This document shows positions 58,414-64,000 of a DNA stretch of 64,000 bases, one piece after another; position 1 is the stretch's first letter; each line of letters begins with the position of its first letter. The notes under the pieces were generated by a model. It saw only the letters and a program-made list of their open reading frames with translations. It was not told where the DNA came from and did not search any database. Source of the DNA: an uncultured Burkholderiales bacterium. Its GTDB lineage: Bacteria; Pseudomonadota; Gammaproteobacteria; Burkholderiales; Burkholderiaceae_C. The stretch covers positions 87,337 to 151,336 of the forward strand of contig CAIQBO010000020.1 of assembly GCA_903870145.1 (NCBI GenBank), in the 5' to 3' direction. Position numbers and translations under genes: made by a program.

Positions 58414-59067
58414 TTACTTCTTCTTGGCTTTGGCGGCAGGGGCGTCGGCTGCTGCTGCGCCGGGGGCTGCGGCTGAGGCCACGGCGGCTTCTGCGGACAT
58501 TTCAGCTGCTGGAGTCACCACAGACACAAGCACTGGGTTTTTCTTGCCATGCGTCACGGCCTTGACGCCTTTGGGCAAAGTGATGTCGTTCAGGTGCAAA
58601 GAAACACCTTTCTTCAAACCCGATAAGTCCACCTGAATGGCTTCAGGCAAGTCCGCTGGCAAGCAAGCAACTTCCAACTCAGTCAGCACATGGTTGACCA
58701 AGCAGTTGTCGGTTTTCACGGCGGGCGACTCATCTTGACCCGTGTAGTGCAAAGGCACCTTCATGCTCAAAGTGGTGTGGGCGTCAACGCGTTGGAAGTC
58801 AATGTGCAAAACCAATTGTTTGTAAGGGTGCATTTGAAAGTCGCGCAGCAAGACTTTGTGTTCTTGACCACTGAGCTCCATGTCCAAAATGCTGGCATGA
58901 AAGCCTTCCTTTTTCAAGGCGTGCCACAGCGCATTGTGATCGAGCTCGATCAGCTTGGGCTGTTGGTCTGTACCGCCGTAGACAATGCCTGGTGTTTTAC
59001 CCGAATTGCGCAGACGGCGGCTCGCACCCGTACCTTGCATAGAGCGCTCAAAAGCGACAAATTTCAT
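58414..59067 (-). CDS. rplY: 50S ribosomal protein L25 (Ctc form)
   Basis: [32 protein letters not shown]; Ala/Lys-rich C-terminal tail. Confidence 0.96.
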   Translation of the reverse strand: MKFVAFERSMQGTGASRRLRNSGKTPGIVYGGTDQQPKLIELDHNALWHALKKEGFHASILDMELSGQEHKVLLRDFQMHPYKQLVLHIDFQRVDAHTTLSMKVPLHYTGQDESPAVKTDNCLVNHVLTELEVACLPADLPEAIQVDLSGLKKGVSLHLNDITLPKGVKAVTHGKKNPVLVSVVTPAAEMSAEAAVASAAAPGAAAADAPAAKAKKK

Positions 59068-59166
59068 AACAAACTCCTGATAAGAGCCGACCGCGACCAG
59101 TGCGACTCTGTTTAAAAAAGGCTTGGCGTCAGAATTGACGTGGCAAGCCTGCTGCGATGCTCCCGA

Positions 59167-60141
59167 TCACTCTTGATCGGAGAACAAACTCATGACCGAC
59201 TCTCCACGTGCAATGCGCTGAATAGTTTGCGCAATCAGCGGGGCCACAGAGAGTTGGCGAATTTTGGAACATGCTGCTGCGGCCTGCGTCAGCGGAATGG
59301 TGTTGGTGACCACCACCTCATCGAGCGCGTCGCCCTTGGCAATGCGGTCAATGGCCGGGCCCGAGAAAATCGGGTGGGTGCAATAGGCGTAAACTTTTTT
59401 GGCGCCGCGTGTCTTGAGCACTTCGGCCGCTTTGACCAAGGTGCCAGCGGTGTCGATCATGTCGTCCATGATGACGCAGTTGCGCCCTTCGATCTCGCCG
59501 ATCACGTGCATCACTTCGCTCACGTTGGCTTTGGGGCGACGTTTGTCAATGATGGCCAAATCGCAGCCCAGTTGTTTGGCCAAAGCGCGCGCGCGCACCA
59601 CGCCGCCCACGTCGGGCGAGACCACAATCAGGTCTTCGTAATTTTTTTGACGCAAGTCACCCAAGAGGACGGGCGAAGCGTAAATGTTGTCCACTGGAAT
59701 GTCAAAGAAACCTTGAATTTGGTCAGCGTGCAAGTCCATGGTCAGCACATTGCTCACGCCCACAGCTTGCAGCATGTTGGCCACCACTTTGGCTGAAATC
59801 GGCACCCGGGTTGAACGTGGGCGACGGTCTTGCCGGGCGTAGCCAAAATAAGGCATCACAACGCTGATGCGCTCGGCCGAAGCGCGTTTGAGCGCGTCAA
59901 CCATGATCAGCAATTCCATCAAATTCTCGTTGGTGGGCGCACAGGTGGACTGGATCACGAACACATCGCGCGTGCGCACGTTTTGCTTGAGCTCCACCGT
60001 GACTTCGCCGTCCGAGAAGCGGCCCACGTCGGCAGCGCCCAAGGAAATACCCAAGTTGGCGGCAATTTCTGCGGCCAAGACCGGGTTGGCGTTGCCTGTG
60101 AACACCAAAAAGTCAGGGGGGGTTAATTCAAATGGCTGCAT
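59167..60141 (-). CDS. prs: Ribose-phosphate pyrophosphokinase
   Basis: [66 protein letters not shown]. Confidence 0.97.
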   Translation of the reverse strand: MQPFELTPPDFLVFTGNANPVLAAEIAANLGISLGAADVGRFSDGEVTVELKQNVRTRDVFVIQSTCAPTNENLMELLIMVDALKRASAERISVVMPYFGYARQDRRPRSTRVPISAKVVANMLQAVGVSNVLTMDLHADQIQGFFDIPVDNIYASPVLLGDLRQKNYEDLIVVSPDVGGVVRARALAKQLGCDLAIIDKRRPKANVSEVMHVIGEIEGRNCVIMDDMIDTAGTLVKAAEVLKTRGAKKVYAYCTHPIFSGPAIDRIAKGDALDEVVVTNTIPLTQAAAACSKIRQLSVAPLIAQTIQRIARGESVMSLFSDQE

Positions 60142-60199
60142 GAGCGTTTCAGCGGTATAAAAAATTGCCTGAGCGCCAGAGCGCATGAATCAAAGCATT

Positions 60200-60276
60200 T
60201 GGCAGGGGGGGAAGGACTCGAACCTTCGAATGCCGGAATCAAAATCCGGTGCCTTAACCAACTTGGCGACTCCCCT
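60200..60276 (-). tRNA. tRNA-Gln (anticodon TTG)
   Basis: Minus strand AGGGGAGTCGCCAAGTTGGTTAAGGCACCGGATTTTGATTCCGGCATTCGAAGGTTCGAGTCCTTCCCCCCCTGCCA: cloverleaf arms, TTCGAGTCC T-loop, encoded CCA. Confidence 0.95.
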
Positions 60277-60308
60277 ACACGGGTCCACAGCCAAAGACTG
60301 CAGACCGA

Positions 60309-61175
60309 TTAATTGTCGCTGGACGCCCAACCCCAAAGGGGATGAATTTCCAAATTGCCACAAACTCTTAGCTGCCAATCAAGCCCATGATCAGGTAGGT
60401 GATCATGGCTTTGATCGAGGCTCAAAGCGTGTGACAGTTTTGCAAACACCGCACTTCCAGAACCCGTCATCTTGGCGTCAAGCCCGGCATTTTCAAGCCA
60501 AGAAATGGCTTGAAAAACTTGCGGGCACAGGCGCTGGGCCACGGGTTGCAGGTCGTTGTGGCCAAAGCCATACGGGTCTGCAGCAAAGTCGGCTATTGTA
60601 GCAGGCTTTGAGTCGCGCTTTAGGTCTGGGGCGCCAAAAATCTTGGCGGTTTCCAGCCCTTGTGGGGGTTTGAGAACGGCAAAATGAGCAGGGGGTAAAT
60701 GCAAAGGGGTAATTTGTTCCCCCACGCCTTGAACCCAGGCGTTGTGGCCGCGCAAAAAAAATGGCACATCGGCCCCCAAGCGCAGGCCAATTTCGGCCAA
60801 TTGAGAGACCTTTAAATTCAAGCCCCAAAGGCGATTCAAAGCCAGCAGGCAACTGGCTGCATCCGAAGACCCCCCGCCCATACCGGCTTGGCTTGGAATC
60901 CTCTTTTCTATTTGGATGTGGGCCCCCTGCGTGCAGCCCGTGACTTGTTGCAGCAGGCGAGCGCTTTGCAGCACCAAGTCGTCGCCCGGCAGTGGGCTGA
61001 CCAAGTCTTCACGGCTGAGCTGCCCGCCAGCGCGCACTTCAAAGTGCAGCGTGTCGCACCAGTCGATCAGCATGAAGGCTGACTGCAGCAAGTGGTAGCC
61101 GTCCGCGCGGCGCCCTGTGATGTGCAAAAAAAGGTTGAGTTTGGCGGGAGCCAATACGTCGTGCAAGGACTGCAT
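60309..61175 (-). CDS. ispE: 4-diphosphocytidyl-2-C-methyl-D-erythritol kinase
   Basis: LAPAKLNLFLHITGRRADGYHLLQSAFMLIDWCD; IPSQAGMGGGSSDAASCL; MTGSGSAVFA. ATG at 61175. Confidence 0.95.
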   Translation of the reverse strand: MQSLHDVLAPAKLNLFLHITGRRADGYHLLQSAFMLIDWCDTLHFEVRAGGQLSREDLVSPLPGDDLVLQSARLLQQVTGCTQGAHIQIEKRIPSQAGMGGGSSDAASCLLALNRLWGLNLKVSQLAEIGLRLGADVPFFLRGHNAWVQGVGEQITPLHLPPAHFAVLKPPQGLETAKIFGAPDLKRDSKPATIADFAADPYGFGHNDLQPVAQRLCPQVFQAISWLENAGLDAKMTGSGSAVFAKLSHALSLDQSHDHLPDHGLDWQLRVCGNLEIHPLWGWASSDN

Positions 61176-61180
61176 GGCTT

Positions 61181-61675
61181 TTAACGCTCCAAAGCAATGC
61201 GCAATACGGTGCGGGGCGGGGGTTCCAGTCGCTCCAGCACCAAGCGCCCCTGCGCCCATTGGCTCATGTCGGCCGTCCAGCCCGGTGCCTGCGCTTGACG
61301 GCCCGACAGCCAAGACAGCAAGGCCGTTGTGGGCAGTTGCGTGCCAGTTAACTGGTAGACCAGGGCATTCAAATTGGGGGCTTGCTGGGTTTGCTCGCCT
61401 TGCTTGAGTTGGGCGTGCGCGAGGTCCCAGTCAATTTGCGCCATGCGCATGCCCAAGGGGTTGAAAAAACTCAAGCTGCCTTGTTCTGATTGCCCCGTGA
61501 GCTCAAAAGAAGCGAACCAAGCCTGTGGCGGATCGCTGTCGACTTGCATCACCATGCGGCCAGACCAGAGGGCAGCCTGGGGTGAGGTTGGAGCGGGGGG
61601 CGTTTCAAGCCAGGGTTTGCCAGCAGCGCATGCGCTGAGCAACAGGGCGGCCAAAACACCAAATGCGCGTTTCAA
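61181..61675 (-). CDS. lolB: Outer membrane lipoprotein LolB
   Basis: Lipobox LLLSACAAG, SGRMVMQVDSDPPQAWFASFELTGQSEQGSLSFFNPLG; apparent TTG start; upstream of ispE as is typical. Confidence 0.85.
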   Translation of the reverse strand: MKRAFGVLAALLLSACAAGKPWLETPPAPTSPQAALWSGRMVMQVDSDPPQAWFASFELTGQSEQGSLSFFNPLGMRMAQIDWDLAHAQLKQGEQTQQAPNLNALVYQLTGTQLPTTALLSWLSGRQAQAPGWTADMSQWAQGRLVLERLEPPPRTVLRIALER

Positions 61676-63426
61676 GGTTGAAACTTGTATTGCTTGAGGG
61701 TTTCAAGCAGGGTTTCGTTGTCTGCTTTGAGCATCAAGCCTTCGCGCCAAATGCTGCCCGCTTTGGCGGTTTGACCAATGGCCCAAAGCACCTCGCCCAA
61801 GTGCGCAGCAATCTCTGCATCGGGCCTGGCTTTGAAGGCAGCCTCCAAGATGCGCAGGGCCTCTTGCGCGTTGCCTTGGCGAAACTCCAGCCAGCCCAGG
61901 CTGTCTTGAATGAAGGGGTCATTGGGGGCCAAGCTCACGGCTTTGAGAATCAATTCACGGGCTTCATCTAAACGGATTTTGCGGTCGGCCAAGGAATAGC
62001 CCAATGCATTGAAGGCATGCGGGTCGGTGGGCTTGCTTTGCATCAACTCACGCAGCAAACTCTCCATTTGGTCAAAGCGAGCCAGCTTCTCGCACAGCAT
62101 GGCCATCTCAGATTGCAAGTCAGGGTCTTTGGGGAATTGGCTCAAAACTTTTTCCAGTATCTCAAAGGCTGCGGCGGCTTGCCGATCTTCGCGCAGCCAC
62201 TGAGAAATCAACAAGGCTTTTTGGCGCACTTGCGCGGGTGAGCTGGTTTTGATTTGCTCGAGCACTTGCAGGGCTTCTGTTTTGCGCCCCTGCTCGGCGA
62301 GCAAGGCTGCCTTGCGGCCAGCCACTTTGAACGGGTCAGCGTCTGCCGGAATGCGCGCCAACCAAGCATCTGCTTGGGCCCATTGGCCTTGCTTTTGTGC
62401 CATTTGTGAAAGCGCCATAAAAGCTTCTGACAAGCCATTTTGCAGATCTGGGTCAGGGTTTTTTTCTGCCAGTTCAATGTAGCGATTCAATGACTGCTGG
62501 GCTTGCAGCATCTGTTGTATATCGCTTTGCAGCAGGCCGGAAAACAGCCATCCGGGGGCAAACTCGGGGTGTTGCTCCGTGAGCACGCGCAGCTGCACCA
62601 AGGCTTCTTGGGTTTTGGCTAAATCAATCAGAGTGCGCGCATAACCCAAGCGCAACTCGGTCAAGGCTGGCCCCGACATGTATTGGGTGATCAGGGGTTG
62701 AACTTCGTCGGGCACCGAGCTCAAAAGACTCAAAGCCAGCATGATGGGCCCCGGTGCCACATGGTTGGCCGCGTGACCACTGCGCGCGGCTGCGGCTGCG
62801 GCTGCAGTCTCGCCAGCATCGCGCCGCATGCGGCCAATGGCGGTCCAAGCTGTGGGGGCTGTGGCTGGATTTTGAATGGCTGCAGACAAAGCCAATTCAA
62901 CGGTGCGCGTGGCAAAGACTTTGTCTTGCAGCCGGTTAAACGCACGCGGAATGGATCCAATGGCTGCGGACTGCTCCGCCAAGGGCAGGGCGGCCAGGCT
63001 TGTTTTGAGCACGCGGCCAGCTTCTTCCACGCGGTTCAAGGCCAACAAAATTTGCAAGATGTAGCGGTTGGCTTCCTGTGATTCGGGCAGCGTTGATTTC
63101 CAGCTGCGAGCCGCTTGCAAGGCCGCATCGCCAGAGCGCGATTGCAAAGCCAATTCAGTAGCGCGCTGAAACAAGGCCTCGTCTTTCGTCTTGCGGGCTG
63201 CGTCTAAGAGAATGGAAAAACCAGCTGCAGGCTCGCCCCCTTGCACATTCAACTCGCCCAGCAACAATTGGTAGAACAAAACCGCATTGAGGGCTGAATT
63301 TTGAATGGGCGGCTCTTTGGCAGCAGCAGCGTCGCTCTGCGCCGCTTCAGTTTGACCTTGCGCAGCGGCGCCTGCCGCAGCCGCGGCGCACAGGGCGCAG
63401 GCGATCCATTGAATCCAAAGTTTCAT
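61672..63426 (-). CDS. Tetratricopeptide repeat protein, exported
   Basis: Signal peptide, TPR units (HAFNALGYSLADRKIRLDEARELILKAVSLAPNDPFIQDSLGWLEFRQGNAQEAL). Confidence 0.92.
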   Translation of the reverse strand: MKLWIQWIACALCAAAAAGAAAQGQTEAAQSDAAAAKEPPIQNSALNAVLFYQLLLGELNVQGGEPAAGFSILLDAARKTKDEALFQRATELALQSRSGDAALQAARSWKSTLPESQEANRYILQILLALNRVEEAGRVLKTSLAALPLAEQSAAIGSIPRAFNRLQDKVFATRTVELALSAAIQNPATAPTAWTAIGRMRRDAGETAAAAAAARSGHAANHVAPGPIMLALSLLSSVPDEVQPLITQYMSGPALTELRLGYARTLIDLAKTQEALVQLRVLTEQHPEFAPGWLFSGLLQSDIQQMLQAQQSLNRYIELAEKNPDPDLQNGLSEAFMALSQMAQKQGQWAQADAWLARIPADADPFKVAGRKAALLAEQGRKTEALQVLEQIKTSSPAQVRQKALLISQWLREDRQAAAAFEILEKVLSQFPKDPDLQSEMAMLCEKLARFDQMESLLRELMQSKPTDPHAFNALGYSLADRKIRLDEARELILKAVSLAPNDPFIQDSLGWLEFRQGNAQEALRILEAAFKARPDAEIAAHLGEVLWAIGQTAKAGSIWREGLMLKADNETLLETLKQYKFQP

Positions 63427-63500
63427 GCAGCCATCATAATCTACAGGCTGATTTGTGCAGGGCTGCGCCCCGCATTTACCTTTTTTTGTGAGCCCCTTTC

Positions 63501-64000
63501 ATGCCTGAATTGCCTGAAGTAGAAGTGACCCGGCAAAGCTTTGCCAGCCGCATCGCCGGTGCACGCATTGTGGCCGTGCGCATGGGCAAGCCTTTGCGCT
63601 GGCCGCTGGGCGTGGCGCCTGAAAGTTTGGTGGGGCAAAGCGTCAGGCAAGTGCGCCGACGCGGCAAGTACCTTCTGCTCGACTTGGACCATGGCGTTTT
63701 GCTGTTGCATCTGGGCATGTCGGGCAGTTTGAATTTTGCAACCCAGCAATCGGCCCCTGGCAAGCACGATCACATGGACATAGAAACCACCCAAGGCTGC
63801 TTGCGTTTGCATGACCCACGCCGCTTTGGCGCAGCCGTGTGGTCTCTCAGCGAGCAGCAAGACCCAGCCTTGAAGTTGTTGGGTCAATTGGGCATGGAGC
63901 CTTTGAGCGATGAATTTGCGATAGAAGCTTTTGCAAAAGGCCTTAAGCAGCGATCGGCAGCCATCAAACAAGTCTTGCTGGCTGGCGACGTGGTGGTGGG
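63501..64000 (+). CDS. mutM: Formamidopyrimidine-DNA glycosylase (partial, runs off the window)
   Basis: Read directly: (M)[36 protein letters not shown]; open to the window end, so absent from the ORF track. Confidence 0.95.
   Translation, partial: MPELPEVEVTRQSFASRIAGARIVAVRMGKPLRWPLGVAPESLVGQSVRQVRRRGKYLLLDLDHGVLLLHLGMSGSLNFATQQSAPGKHDHMDIETTQGCLRLHDPRRFGAAVWSLSEQQDPALKLLGQLGMEPLSDEFAIEAFAKGLKQRSAAIKQVLLAGDVVV

Overview
The 64 kb window looks like ordinary chromosome from a Burkholderiales (Comamonadaceae-like) bacterium. The lineage is inferred from protein style only. No transposase, integrase, phage, rRNA operon or CRISPR array was seen. Main blocks, left to right: (1) ccsA-like cytochrome assembly gene and ffh. 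(2) A glutamine-synthetase-like gene joined by an ATGA overlap to a Rieske oxygenase, with a divergent gamma-glutamylcyclotransferase-like gene. (3) miaB and a DUF2889 gene. (4) A dense, same-strand catabolic operon of about 15 kb (8.0-23.4 kb): GntR regulator, Liv-type ABC transporter, orphan Bug/TctC protein, LeuCD-like hydratase, HyuB/HyuA hydantoinase, isochorismatase-fold protein lacking the usual Cys, fumarate-reductase-like flavoprotein, ICL/PEPM-family lyase and DUF2237. (5) yebC. (6) A ubiU-ubiV-trhA-ubiT-ubiD operon for oxygen-independent ubiquinone synthesis. (7) Two complete peptide/nickel-type ABC transporters flanking a P1 peptidase, a sensor kinase and two response regulators, with a DUF1028 gene. 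(8) modABC. (9) IclR regulator, VOC protein, aromatic flavin hydroxylase and DUF2783. (10) A Fur-box-linked Fe3+ binding protein. (11) Housekeeping genes: trpS, site-2 protease, Sua5/YciO, PHP, ferredoxin, pth, rplY, prs, tRNA-Gln, ispE, lolB, TPR and partial mutM. The best candidate for an undescribed system is block 4, proposed as a ring-opening, hydration and C-C-lyase pathway for an unknown cyclic amide/imide or branched dicarboxylate. The GS-Rieske-GGCT trio is second. No homology search was run; all assignments come from motif reading.
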